From a virus: a stretch of 34,612 nucleotides of DNA. Each line of letters opens with the position of its first letter. The stretch's first letter is position 1. The stretch spans positions 1-34,612 of the IMG/VR virus record IMGVR_UViG_3300036651_000540; one strand, given 5' to 3'. Below the pieces are notes generated by a model, which worked only from the letters and a program-made list of their open reading frames with translations, searched no databases and was not told the origin of the DNA. Both the position numbers and the translations under genes were made by a program. Positions 7,886-15,313 of this stretch are shown in pieces.

Positions 7886-9025
7886 TTACGCGAAGTGTTT
7901 GGCGAGTTGGGCCGCGCCGTCCGACGCCTTGACGGTTTTGGCGTCCATGCCGTAAGCGGTGGTCGATGCAGGCTTTGCGGCCAGATACGACTCAACGCGG
8001 ATGGCGGCGTTGTCTTTTGGCAGGCCCAGCTTTTCGGCGGCGTATTCGGCAACCTGCTCATAGGTCTTGGAATCGCAGGCGAAGGTGCCGATGTGCGCGC
8101 TGACCTTGGCGACCAGTTCGTTTTTCTTGGCGATTTCAGCCATCAGAGCGCCCGAGTCGAGGGCGGCAGGTGCGGCGGCAAGCTGGCGAGTCACCTCGGC
8201 GGCAACGGCGCGCTTAAATGCTGCGGCGTCCATCGCGTCCTTCTTCTCGTCCTTCTTCTCGTCGTCTTCGTCCATGGCCTTTTTATCGTCCTTGTCCTCG
8301 TCGTCGGAGTCCTGAGCGCCTTTCGGCTCTTTGTCGTCCTTGTCCTTGTCATCCTCGTCCATCGCAGCCAGCTTGGCATTCACCGAGTCCATCGCGCCTT
8401 GGAAGGTGCTGATTTGAGCGGAGATTGCGGCGACGGACTTTACCAGTTCTGCCAGTTCCATTTGTTGCTCCTTGCTATTGAGATTAAACGTCATGCTGTC
8501 CATGACTGACACGTCCGGGCCGCTGCGACCCTCTTCCACTAATGCCCCGTGATTGCCGCGAATCTTGCGCTGCACGTATTCGTAGGCCACGCCTTCAAAC
8601 GATCCGCTTTCACGCGACCATTCGCAGGTGTAGCCCGCCGACAATTCTTCTTTACCCAAATCAATCGAATCGAGCGTTTGTGCGGAATATACACGCAAAT
8701 TGGCTTTCAGATATGGGTGTTCAAAATAAACTTTCTCTCCGAACACACCTTCAACGCGCTTGGCATCGGTGGCAACGAGGCCATCAACGTTGCCGAGCAG
8801 GGTCTTGGGATGCTCGTTGATGAATGGGGTAAGCTTGAATGACTCGATGGTTTCCGGGTTGTTCAACTCTTCCGCTGGGCGGTGGACCATGTACACGCGG
8901 TCAGGCTCAGGCGCGCCGATCTGCGAGCCGAGATAGGGGAACACGCCGACTTTCGTAATCGGGTTGTCCTCTACCGTGAGCCAACCAAACTCGTTGACTA
9001 CGCGCTTGTCCATCGCATAGGTCAT
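7886..9025 (-). CDS. Capsid maturation protease / scaffold (DUF2213 family)
   Basis: The start ATG at 9025 (MTYAMDKRVV) overlaps the stop of the 50-aa gene as ATGA and gives 379 aa. The first about 170 residues are the DUF2213 domain ('VYMVHRPAEELNNPETIESFKLTPFINEHP', 'GKEELSAGYTCEW'), a prohead protease-like domain. It is followed by a very acidic/lysine-rich linker and an Ala-rich coiled C-terminus (about residues 230-379) that looks like a scaffold. Protease-scaffold fusions in front of the cement and capsid genes are normal in this phage type. Confidence 0.8.
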   Translation of the reverse strand: MTYAMDKRVVNEFGWLTVEDNPITKVGVFPYLGSQIGAPEPDRVYMVHRPAEELNNPETIESFKLTPFINEHPKTLLGNVDGLVATDAKRVEGVFGEKVYFEHPYLKANLRVYSAQTLDSIDLGKEELSAGYTCEWSRESGSFEGVAYEYVQRKIRGNHGALVEEGRSGPDVSVMDSMTFNLNSKEQQMELAELVKSVAAISAQISTFQGAMDSVNAKLAAMDEDDKDKDDKEPKGAQDSDDEDKDDKKAMDEDDEKKDEKKDAMDAAAFKRAVAAEVTRQLAAAPAALDSGALMAEIAKKNELVAKVSAHIGTFACDSKTYEQVAEYAAEKLGLPKDNAAIRVESYLAAKPASTTAYGMDAKTVKASDGAAQLAKHFA

Positions 9026-9174
9026 GGGCGAATATCCCACGAGAGCAGAGGATGGCCCCATACGAGCAGCAGGCGACCGCATGGCTTGGAATTAACGAGC
9101 GTGGTAGCCAGAACGAGTACAGGCCCAAGCAAATACTTGAGCCGCATCGAAATCTCAACAGTGCACGTAGTCAT
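9022..9174 (-). CDS. 50-aa small protein between head and protease genes
   Basis: A 50-aa frame that exactly fills the gap: its ATG at 9174 shares the A of the upstream TGA (TGATG) and its own TGA overlaps the next ATG (ATGA). It begins MTTCTVEISMRLKYLLGPVLVLATTL, with one hydrophobic segment at about residues 11-27 behind two basic residues, so it may be membrane-inserted. Rich in Leu and with three Cys/Trp-containing turns. The function is unknown; translational coupling on both sides is the main evidence that it is real. Confidence 0.5.
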   Translation of the reverse strand: MTTCTVEISMRLKYLLGPVLVLATTLVNSKPCGRLLLVWGHPLLSWDIRP

Positions 9175-10001
9175 CACATATCCTCAAAGTCAACCACCGG
9201 AACCCATGTGCAGCGGCAATTAATTTCTTGCCCTGGCAACACATATTCGCCATTATCGCCCACTGGCGCACCTTTTGTCAGAAAGAATTCTTGCCCGTTG
9301 AAATCTTTATGGGCCTTGCGCGGCTCCCTGGTGCCGCCTGTGTGGACCCATACGGCTTTCTTGATGCCAGCGGCTTTGCTTTTCTCGATGTTGACGTTCT
9401 GGTATGCGCGCCGCGTCTCGTTCATGGCGATCATCTTGGCCTTGCGGTCAGTGATCCCCTCGTACTTCTGCAAGTCCTCAATCAGTTTGCCAATGCCCCC
9501 GCCGTTCGGGTCGGCAATCGAGCGCAGCACCGATCCGCTAACGTCTGTGAGGTAGCGCTCAGGGATGGACTTGATGAGCGTCACGTTGTTGGCGATGGTG
9601 GCCTCAAACAGGTCGCGTGGCATGTCCTTGACACTGAGTGTGACCTCGGCGCTCAATTTCTTGAACGACTGCATTAGCACGGCCTTGCTCTGGTCATCCA
9701 CTTGGCGAAGCATCCGGCGCGAAAGAATCTCGGCATGGCGCGAGTACAGGCGGTCAAACTTGGCGGTCAGCAGGTTGAGCATTTGCCGCGCCTGAATGGC
9801 AATGCTTGCGTCCTGCGCAAAGAACTCCTTGGCATCGGGCGAGCGGAACAGTTCCAAGACAGCCGCTCGCGTCTCCTTGGTCATTTCCTTGGCGAGAGCG
9901 CGCAAGTCCCGCGAGTACCGGTTTTCGATGCTCACGGGGTTGTACAGCGGGTTGCCCCGCAGTTGCTTATTCGGCTTCTTTGGCTGGTTGGTCTTCGCCA
10001 T
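9174..10001 (-). CDS. Minor head protein, phage Mu gpF-like
   Basis: A 275-aa minor head morphogenesis protein. The C-terminal about 120 residues carry the Mu_F domain signature: 'MIAMNETRRAYQNVNIEKSKAAGIKKAVWVHTGGTREPRKAHKDFNGQEF' and the closing 'CRCTWVPVVDF'. The basic N-terminus (KTNQPKKPNKQLRG) overlaps the portal gene by 35 bases. Such proteins enter the prohead with the portal and may be injected. Length and order (portal, Mu_F, protease) are standard. Confidence 0.8.
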   Translation of the reverse strand: MAKTNQPKKPNKQLRGNPLYNPVSIENRYSRDLRALAKEMTKETRAAVLELFRSPDAKEFFAQDASIAIQARQMLNLLTAKFDRLYSRHAEILSRRMLRQVDDQSKAVLMQSFKKLSAEVTLSVKDMPRDLFEATIANNVTLIKSIPERYLTDVSGSVLRSIADPNGGGIGKLIEDLQKYEGITDRKAKMIAMNETRRAYQNVNIEKSKAAGIKKAVWVHTGGTREPRKAHKDFNGQEFFLTKGAPVGDNGEYVLPGQEINCRCTWVPVVDFEDM

Positions 10002-11490
10002 CGCCCTCTTCCAGTTCGTCGCCTGTGTTCTCGCTGCCGAGGCTTGTCGCGCCAGAGAATCCCGATTGCGGGTCTTTCACCAGCACTTCCGCGATGTCAG
10101 TACCATCAATCGCGCCCGTGTTCTGCAACGCCACGTAGGTATCGGCCTTGGTCTTGTTGATTGCGGCCAGTTCGGTTTCGGTCGGCTCATCAAACGGATT
10201 CCACACAGGCTCGATGTGGTACTTGCCGCCCAGGTCCGAGCGGTTCATCAGCGCATAGTGGCGCTCAAGGAATGGCGTGCCGTCCGTGGTTTGCAGGCCG
10301 GCCAGGAACTCGTTATAGCTGGCGACCTCGTAATCACCGGATGCGCCGAAGCCCTTGGGGGAGGTGCCGAGAAGCTTAGTGCTTGGGACTTCCGCGATGG
10401 CTGACACAAGCTGGTACTGCGTCATGATCGTGGCATCCAGGTCGGCAAGGCTGGTTTCGTGCTGGGTGTATTCCTCGTCGGTGCCAATCAGGCGGGTGCC
10501 GTAGTTGTCACGCAATGCGGACTGCTCGGCCATGCGCTCCATGAAGCGTTCAGGGTTGGCAAAGACCTGATCCAATTCGGCCTTGATGACGTTCATGCGC
10601 TTCGTCATGGCAAGCAGCGGCGCTTCGTTGGCGGTGCGCTCTGCTGCATAGATGCGCTCGTAAATCTGTTGGGTGAGCGGCACGCCGCCGTACAGGTACG
10701 CGGGCTTGATGAGGTCGGCCAATTCGCCATGGCGCACGATGATCAGGTGCGAGCGGTGGTAGCGCTTGCCGCCGATCTGCCACCACGTAGGCTCGTAGAA
10801 GTTCATGCCGGCTGGGTTCTGGATCGAGTCCTCACCCATCAGCGGCGTCATCCAGTAGGGATCAACTTGGCTGATGCCCTTGTAGCTGCCTTCCGTGATG
10901 CCGTCGATGTTGAACGGCTTGAGGTAGTAGTCCTCATCATCCGAGTCCACTACAAAGATGGCTATGCGGATGCCGAACACGCGCTTTTTCGTAATCAACT
11001 CAACGAGGTTGAAATGCACCTTGTAGTGCTTGTCGAGCTGCTTGATCTTCTCCATCAACTCAACCGACTCTTCCTCGCCGTTGTTGATGGTCGCCTTCCA
11101 GCCGTTGCGCACGGCGTCCTTGGCGGGCATTGAGCAAGCCTTGCTCACCAACCACTGCTGCGCGAAGATGGCGCACGCCTGATAGCCAATGAAGCCTTGG
11201 TTGGCGTACCAGCTCATGAGCGAGTCCGGGAGTTGCTGCGTTGCCAGGGTGAATGCACCCTTGGCCGTGTACGGGTTGCCTGAGTCGCCCCACGTGTCCA
11301 TCGCGCCTACCACTGCGGCACTTTCCTTGTCCTTGAACACGGGCGCGGCGAACAGGTTAGCGAACAAGCCTTCTCGGTCAATCTTGCGCAGCGGCAAATC
11401 GGTGCTGAACTGCCGTGGCCGCTCGCGCTTCGGCTCGTCCTTTGCCACCTCCGCGCCGGTCTTGCCCCGCGCCCAATCGAAGAAACCCAT
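9967..11490 (-). CDS. Portal protein (DUF1073 family)
   Basis: A 507-aa dodecameric-portal candidate. The DUF1073 pattern is clear: 'YANQGFIGYQACAIFAQQWLVSKACSMPAKDAVRNGW' at about 93-130, 'VFGIRIAIFVVDSDDEDYYLKPFN', 'YRSHLIIVRHGE' style region, and 'STKLLGTSPKGFGASGDYEVASY'. It ends in an acidic low-complexity tail (GDELEEGDGEDQPAKEAE). Some members of this family carry a C-terminal Acb1 anti-CBASS domain; none is present here. Lies nine bases after terL. Confidence 0.85.
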   Translation of the reverse strand: MGFFDWARGKTGAEVAKDEPKRERPRQFSTDLPLRKIDREGLFANLFAAPVFKDKESAAVVGAMDTWGDSGNPYTAKGAFTLATQQLPDSLMSWYANQGFIGYQACAIFAQQWLVSKACSMPAKDAVRNGWKATINNGEEESVELMEKIKQLDKHYKVHFNLVELITKKRVFGIRIAIFVVDSDDEDYYLKPFNIDGITEGSYKGISQVDPYWMTPLMGEDSIQNPAGMNFYEPTWWQIGGKRYHRSHLIIVRHGELADLIKPAYLYGGVPLTQQIYERIYAAERTANEAPLLAMTKRMNVIKAELDQVFANPERFMERMAEQSALRDNYGTRLIGTDEEYTQHETSLADLDATIMTQYQLVSAIAEVPSTKLLGTSPKGFGASGDYEVASYNEFLAGLQTTDGTPFLERHYALMNRSDLGGKYHIEPVWNPFDEPTETELAAINKTKADTYVALQNTGAIDGTDIAEVLVKDPQSGFSGATSLGSENTGDELEEGDGEDQPAKEAE

Positions 11491-11499
11491 GTCAATCCT

Positions 11500-12954
11500 T
11501 TAATAGTCGTAGAAGCTTCTACCTTTGCGCTTGATAAGCTTGTCGAGCGCGTAACGTATTGCATCCCAGTGGTGATTGTGCTTATCGACAATATCGGGGA
11601 GTATATCACCCGTCAAACGGTCGGTTTTGTATTCGTAGGCGTTTGCCTCAAAGATAGTATTCTTGCAGCGTGGATGCAAAACGATCTGGTCGAACGAGCG
11701 CAGGAAGGTTATGCCGTCCTCCACGCTGCCTTGCCACTTCTCCGCGCCTTCAATGCGGAAGCCCTGGCGCTTGATGTGGCTGATCGTCTCAGGGCGTGCG
11801 CAGTCGGCCTTAATCATGTAGCGGCGTGCGTCGGGGATGCCTTCATACTTGCGCTCCGATGGCTTGCGCTTCTTGATGTACTCAAGCTGATCAGGCGTGG
11901 CCCCGTCATGCGCGGCATAGAACAAGAACATATCGTCAAGCTCAACGCCAATGCCGTTGGCCTCGTACTCAACGTACAGCTTGCGGTTGTTGATCCACAG
12001 CTTGTTGAGCGTGCTTGGGTCTTGCGAAAATCCGAAGTCAGCGCCGAAGTAGGGGCCATCCCAATTCTTCTGCGGCTCAAAGGCTTCAATGATCCACTTG
12101 CCGTTAAGCACCTTGACATCGCTGCGGCGGCGGAACTTGCCTTCCCAAATCCACATATAGCGGTCGGGGTCGTTGCGCGCCATGCGGTCCTTCTCGCCTC
12201 GCAGCTCATCGGTGAACCAAGGGTTGTGCTGCCAATTGCACTCGATGATGAGCGTTTCATCATCCTCGTAGATGCCATCCACCATCTGCGCGTAGTAAGG
12301 CTCCACGAGGTCTTTCCAAGTGGGGTCTGTTTCTTCGCGTGGATTAAAAGATATGACCACTTGCGAGCCTTTTTTACGCATCGTAGGGAACAGGGCATCC
12401 CATGCGTCACGGCTCACCGTCTCGGCCTCGTCCACCCATGCCTTGGTGCTGCCAGCCTTCGCCTTCAAGTTCTGGCTTGCGTTGGTGCGCATACCCTCAA
12501 ACTTGAACGTTGATTTTTTGTTAGGTACGCTGATTTTGTTGTTGATGCACCGGAACTCATCGGCCCAAGGCTTGCGGTTGATCTCGTCCACCAGTTCTTG
12601 ATAGCTGGAATCATCAATGCTTTTCAGCACCTCACGCAAGCACAGCACGCGCTCTGTCTGGTGCCGCGCCATCTCGGTAAGCCATGCGGTAATCGTGCGT
12701 GTCTTGCCCGATCCTCGCCCACCATAGATGATGATGCGGCGCTTGGGGAATAGCAGCTTCTCCAATCGCTCGGGAATCATGATCGTGGCGGGCAGGTCGG
12801 TTGGCTGTGGTGCGCCTTTGATGTACTGCCAGCCGCGAATGACTTCGCCCTGCATATCGCATACGCCGAACACAGCCGATACCGTTTCACTCCTGGCGGC
12901 GCGGTATCGGTCCTCTAGCTCCTGAATGACTTTGAGGCTTAGTCGCTTCCCCAT
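11500..12954 (-). CDS. terL: Terminase large subunit
   Basis: A 484-aa DNA-packaging motor. Walker A is GGRGSGKT at residues 78-85, Walker B plus catalytic Glu is WVDEAE at 173-178, and the RNase-H-like nuclease starts with GADFGF at about 304-309, followed by an acidic 'DKHNHHWDAIRYAL' helix near the C-terminus. This is a PBSX/Terminase_3-type large subunit with full usual length. It powers DNA entry through the portal and cuts the concatemer. The gene lies seven bases after terS. Confidence 0.93.
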   Translation of the reverse strand: MGKRLSLKVIQELEDRYRAARSETVSAVFGVCDMQGEVIRGWQYIKGAPQPTDLPATIMIPERLEKLLFPKRRIIIYGGRGSGKTRTITAWLTEMARHQTERVLCLREVLKSIDDSSYQELVDEINRKPWADEFRCINNKISVPNKKSTFKFEGMRTNASQNLKAKAGSTKAWVDEAETVSRDAWDALFPTMRKKGSQVVISFNPREETDPTWKDLVEPYYAQMVDGIYEDDETLIIECNWQHNPWFTDELRGEKDRMARNDPDRYMWIWEGKFRRRSDVKVLNGKWIIEAFEPQKNWDGPYFGADFGFSQDPSTLNKLWINNRKLYVEYEANGIGVELDDMFLFYAAHDGATPDQLEYIKKRKPSERKYEGIPDARRYMIKADCARPETISHIKRQGFRIEGAEKWQGSVEDGITFLRSFDQIVLHPRCKNTIFEANAYEYKTDRLTGDILPDIVDKHNHHWDAIRYALDKLIKRKGRSFYDY

Positions 12955-12961
12955 GCGCTAC

Positions 12962-13411
12962 TCAGTCGCCGTTATTCATGGCGGCAATCAGTGCCTCAAG
13001 CGCGGCAAGGCGCTCGGCAAGCTCTGTGACCTCGCGCACGTCAATGCCCGTCTTGATCATCGACACAAGCATGTTCGCAACGTCTGCGGGCATTTCCTCA
13101 TCGGCCACGGCCTTGATAATCGCGTCGATGCGGTCAGCCGGTGTGGCGTCGTATGGAATGTCCACCTTGTACAGCGGGAACACTGCGCGGCTCAGGGGCG
13201 ATAGGCGGTTGATGAGCATTTCCAACATGCGCGGCGATAGCTCGTCAGCCGGGTCGAATGCGCGCTTGCAGATGTAATCAATGAAGTCGTCTTCCGTCTT
13301 CCCTGCGCGCTCAAACGCCTCAAGGATTTTTCGACGCCAGCCAATGCCCCTTGGTGCGCGCCCTGGTGGCGGTGGATTCTCCGCGCTGAAACTGGTTATG
13401 CTCTTAGCCAT
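12962..13411 (-). CDS. terS: Terminase small subunit
   Basis: A 149-aa protein placed immediately before terL. It has a basic, proline-rich N-terminus (PPPPGRAPRGIGWRRKILEAF), a helical middle and a coiled C-terminus (VTELAERLAALEALIAAM) suited to ring formation. The small subunit would recognise the packaging site. The ATG at 13411 has no good Shine-Dalgarno sequence (only ATGGGCC), unusual among its neighbours. Assignment is from position and general form. Confidence 0.75.
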   Translation of the reverse strand: MAKSITSFSAENPPPPGRAPRGIGWRRKILEAFERAGKTEDDFIDYICKRAFDPADELSPRMLEMLINRLSPLSRAVFPLYKVDIPYDATPADRIDAIIKAVADEEMPADVANMLVSMIKTGIDVREVTELAERLAALEALIAAMNNGD

Positions 13412-13419
13412 GGCCCATT

Positions 13420-13443
13420 AAAAACCCATCTAATCTTGATGGG
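13420..13443 (-). terminator. Terminator-like hairpin in the terS leader
   Basis: On the minus strand CCCATC-AAGATTA-GATGGG followed by TTTTT, ending nine bases before the terS ATG. The stem is only 6 bp, so it may act as an attenuator. Confidence 0.5.
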
Positions 13444-13447
13444 ATGG

Positions 13448-13475
13448 ATCATATCATCTTTTCGGCGGGCAACAA
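13448..13475 (-). promoter_or_regulatory. Candidate late promoter for terS and the structural operon
   Basis: Minus-strand TTGTTG (13470-13475), 16-base spacer, TATGAT (13448-13453). It lies between two terminator hairpins and would start transcription inside the second. Confidence 0.5.
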
Positions 13476-13499
13476 AAAGCCCACCGGTTAGGGTGGGCT
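13473..13499 (-). terminator. Intrinsic terminator upstream of terS
   Basis: 8-bp stem AGCCCACC / GGTGGGCT (13478-13485 with 13492-13499) with a 6-base loop; on the minus strand it is followed by TTTTTGTTG. It would end leftward transcription coming from the tRNA-like region. Confidence 0.75.
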
Positions 13500-14014
13500 G
13501 GTTGGCGGTCTATCCCTGCCGTCATCAAGTCCCATGCGGGTACTCGGTTTGCCTCCCATGCTATCTGCGTGGTGAGACTGTCTTTCCCTGATACCGCAGT
13601 TTCCGAACTGTCAGGGGCAATTCCTCATAACGCATCAGCGGCTTTGCTCCAAGCGGCGGGGTTCCTCGTTTAAGCTACGCAAAACCGCATAGCCCGCTTG
13701 ATTGTGGTGCGCCGGGAATGAAGCCGGCTTTCTGAGACCCCGCAGCATCCAGGACTGCTAATGACACAGAATCGGTTGCGCATCATCACTGCGCATTGCA
13801 CCACACGGTTAAGCTTTGTGCCGCTGTTCGCTTTGCTTGTGTCGCGGTCAACCGGCTTCCAAATCCGGCCCGCAAAGCTTACCCGTGTAGTGGCTCGTTT
13901 CGTGAACCATCCGGCATATGAGCAGGTCGTCACCTGAACTATGCACCCTCTGTCTTCCTACGGTGATGAATGTAGGCACTCAATCATTTCGCATAAGCGA
14001 ATACATTGCAAACT
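13500..14014. other. Gene-free, structured stretch next to the tRNA-like genes
   Basis: No credible gene is seen. The one open frame (13670-13933, minus) has a GTG start, no ribosome-binding site and Arg/Cys/Ser-rich composition. The DNA is rich in short GC hairpins, such as CCGG-ATTTGGAAG-CCGG near 13848-13867 flanked by GCTTTGC/GCAAAGC, and GCAG-TCCTGGATG-CTGC near 13741-13760. It may be a non-coding RNA or decayed tRNAs. Confidence 0.4.
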
Positions 14015-14106
14015 TGGGGCGCATCCCAAGAATTGAACTTGGGTACCTGCCGCAAGCAAACGCAATCTGCGTTGCCCCGTGCCGCTCTATCCGTGAGCTA
14101 ATGCGC
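14015..14106 (-). tRNA. tRNA-like gene, class II length, anticodon unclear
   Basis: The 92-nt minus-strand element has acceptor arms GCGCATT and GATGCGC, an encoded CCA, a D-arm GCTC-ACGGATA-GAGC and a T-arm CCAAG-TTCAATT-CTTGG. The length fits a Leu/Ser-type tRNA with a long variable arm. The centre instead folds as one long hairpin (GCAACGCA-GAT-TGCGTTTGC), and no 5-bp stem with a 7-base anticodon loop and U33 is found. It is therefore either a highly diverged tRNA or a tRNA mimic. Confidence 0.5.
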
Positions 14107-14114
14107 TTTGAAAC

Positions 14115-14186
14115 TGGTTGCGGTCGCCGGAATCGAACCGGTCTGGTGGGTTATGAGCCGACCGTGCGCCATTACACTTCCCCGCA
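14115..14186 (-). tRNA. tRNA-Met(CAT)-like gene
   Basis: The 72-nt element has D-stem GTGT/GCAC, anticodon loop CTCATAA (anticodon CAT), T-loop TTCGATT and an encoded CCA end. The acceptor pairs TGCGGGG with GACCGCA at five of seven positions and the anticodon stem (GTCGG/CCCAC) has one mismatch, so it is either a diverged phage tRNA or decaying. Initiator, elongator or Ile2 identity cannot be told from the sequence alone. Confidence 0.65.
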
Positions 14187-14197
14187 ATTGAAACTGA

Positions 14198-14272
14198 GTC
14201 CACAGGCAGGAGTCGAACCTGCGCGCACGAGTTATTAATTCGCCGCTCTAACCACCTGAGCTGTACTGTAGA
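14198..14272 (-). tRNA. tRNA-like gene, possible anticodon AAT
   Basis: Acceptor TCTACAG pairs with CTGTGGA, D-arm GCTC-AGGTGGTTA-GAGC and T-arm GCAGG-TTCGACT-CCTGC are perfect. The anticodon arm GCGAA-TTAATAA-CTCGT has an A-C mismatch at its top and would give AAT (Ile), a rare bacterial anticodon. Four bases instead of two join acceptor and D-stem, and CCA is not encoded. The arm resembles a tRNA-Asn arm with a changed anticodon. Confidence 0.55.
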
Positions 14273-14273
14273 C

Positions 14274-14527
14274 ATTGATCTTAGACCGCGTTCGCCGGTC
14301 ACTGCGGAGCCTTTTGGCTCGGTACTACATGGTCGGCGGCTACGTGCTCTTTCAATCAGCGCCCTCCTGAAAGGTTCTTTGGCTGATGACCCGTTACAGA
14401 TTCAGTTCTAACCATTTACTGCCCTACGTGCCGCTTGCCGGTTTCAGCCTCTGCCGTAGCTTCGGGCTTATCGTCAATTCAGCGAATCAGGCGTTCATTC
14501 TGCCATTGAATTTTGAGTTTGGCAAGT
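14274..14527. other. Gene-free leader of the tRNA-like cluster
   Basis: No open frame with a ribosome-binding site is present. On the minus strand it shows short hairpins: GAGCC-AAAA-GGCTC (14308-14321), GACCG-GCGAACG-CGGTC (14284-14300) and ATCAGC...GCTGAT (around 14355-14388). The RNA would be transcribed by read-through from the 14528-14797 gene toward the tRNA-like genes. Confidence 0.4.
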
Positions 14528-14797
14528 TTAAACGGCCCAGGCGTCACCGGGATTTCCCGTAAATACAACATCGGTCAGCGCACCAAAGATGGCGTAGTTG
14601 ATCATGCCAGTAGTGGTGAGGTCAGGGGTGACAGGGATAGCAGCGGTAGCGAGGTTGTTAGTGCTGATGGCGATGGCGCGGCCAGCAGCGGCGCTGTTGA
14701 GCGTGGCAGTGATCGGAAGCGGGCGAGCGGCAACCTTGACCGAAATCGTGCCGCCAGCCGGGATTACGCCTTGTTGAAACGTGAAATTGGTCGGCAT
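14528..14797 (-). CDS. Hypothetical beta-rich protein, 89 aa
   Basis: A strong AAGGAGAGG site stands seven bases before the ATG. The protein is Ala/Thr/Ile-rich with alternating hydrophobic residues (VPTN...IPAGGTISVKVAARPLPITATL, TTTGMINYAIFGALTDVVF), suggesting a small beta-sandwich, possibly a virion or secreted accessory protein. It is the last gene of the leftward small-gene unit, just upstream of the tRNA-like region. No family is recognised. Confidence 0.65.
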   Translation of the reverse strand: MPTNFTFQQGVIPAGGTISVKVAARPLPITATLNSAAAGRAIAISTNNLATAAIPVTPDLTTTGMINYAIFGALTDVVFTGNPGDAWAV

Positions 14798-14858
14798 GTC
14801 GCCTCTCCTTGGTTGATTGATGGCATCATTTTACTATGCCAAGCGCGAAAGCAAAGAC

Positions 14859-14933
14859 TTAGCGCCCTGGTGTTTTTTTCTTGGGAGGGAAGCCCATCTC
14901 TCGGCGTGCGCGGTCGTGGTCTTCTTGGGTCAT
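14859..14933 (-). CDS. 24-aa basic microprotein
   Basis: ATGA overlap with the preceding gene's stop (14930-14933) and a TAA stop 24 codons on. The peptide is highly charged and ends FPPKKKTPGR. Coupling to the upstream gene is the only evidence that it is translated; function unknown. Confidence 0.4.
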   Translation of the reverse strand: MTQEDHDRARREMGFPPKKKTPGR

Positions 14934-15313
14934 GGCATGGCCTTTCCAACACGCTCAGCAGCACTCAGGATTGCAAATCGAGCGTTTTTAGCCCTATCTG
15001 GAAACGTCCCGCAATAATGCTCAGGATAGCGCCTCTCGCCGCCCTTGAGATACACCGCAACACAGTTAGGTAAGCCCGCATCGGCATAATCAAAATCGAC
15101 GGTCATTCCAAGTGCAACAGCAATACCCATAGCATCGCTATCATTTCTTTGCGGATCCCAATAGGTATGCATCGCCGCCATGATCACCCCCTCCCGCATA
15201 GGAAGACGAGGCCCAAAATAGAAATCGTGGCCTTCCCGCTCACAATAGTCAAAATCGAGCGGACCAATGCCAGCCGCCTTAGCCGCCAGTTCCAACAATT
15301 CACGGTCGTTCAT
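14930..15313 (-). CDS. Conserved phage hypothetical protein, 127 aa
   Basis: The start ATG at 15313 shares a base with the upstream TGA and follows GGAGG by seven bases; a GTG one codon earlier is less likely. The sequence 'ELLELAAKAAGIGPLDFD', 'WDPQRNDSDAMGIAVALGMTVDFD' and 'ERRYPEHYCGTFPDRAKNARFAILSAAERVGKAMP' is a very common phage layout, resembling DUF2591-type proteins (W.P..ND.DA..LA..L). These are small early or middle accessory proteins of unknown role. Confidence 0.8.
   Translation of the reverse strand: MNDRELLELAAKAAGIGPLDFDYCEREGHDFYFGPRLPMREGVIMAAMHTYWDPQRNDSDAMGIAVALGMTVDFDYADAGLPNCVAVYLKGGERRYPEHYCGTFPDRAKNARFAILSAAERVGKAMP

Noticed and set aside
7310-8509. Long plus-strand open frame (399 codons) opposite the capsid, cement and protease genes
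   Set aside because: It is antisense to three well-supported structural genes, Arg/Cys-rich, and lacks a ribosome-binding site; long antisense frames are common in GC-rich DNA.
9967-11490. Anti-CBASS Acb1 domain in the DUF1073 portal
   Set aside because: The family can carry Acb1 at the C-terminus, but this protein ends in an acidic tail without the HxT/HxS motifs expected of Acb1.
13670-13933. Minus-strand 87-codon frame in the gene-free stretch
   Set aside because: GTG start without ribosome-binding site; Arg, Cys and Ser-rich; overlaps repeated hairpins. Treated as non-coding.
14198-14272. Ochre-suppressor tRNA that would read the TAA in the HNH gene
   Set aside because: The anticodon loop TTAATAA can give AAT or TAA but not TTA, so it would not read UAA.
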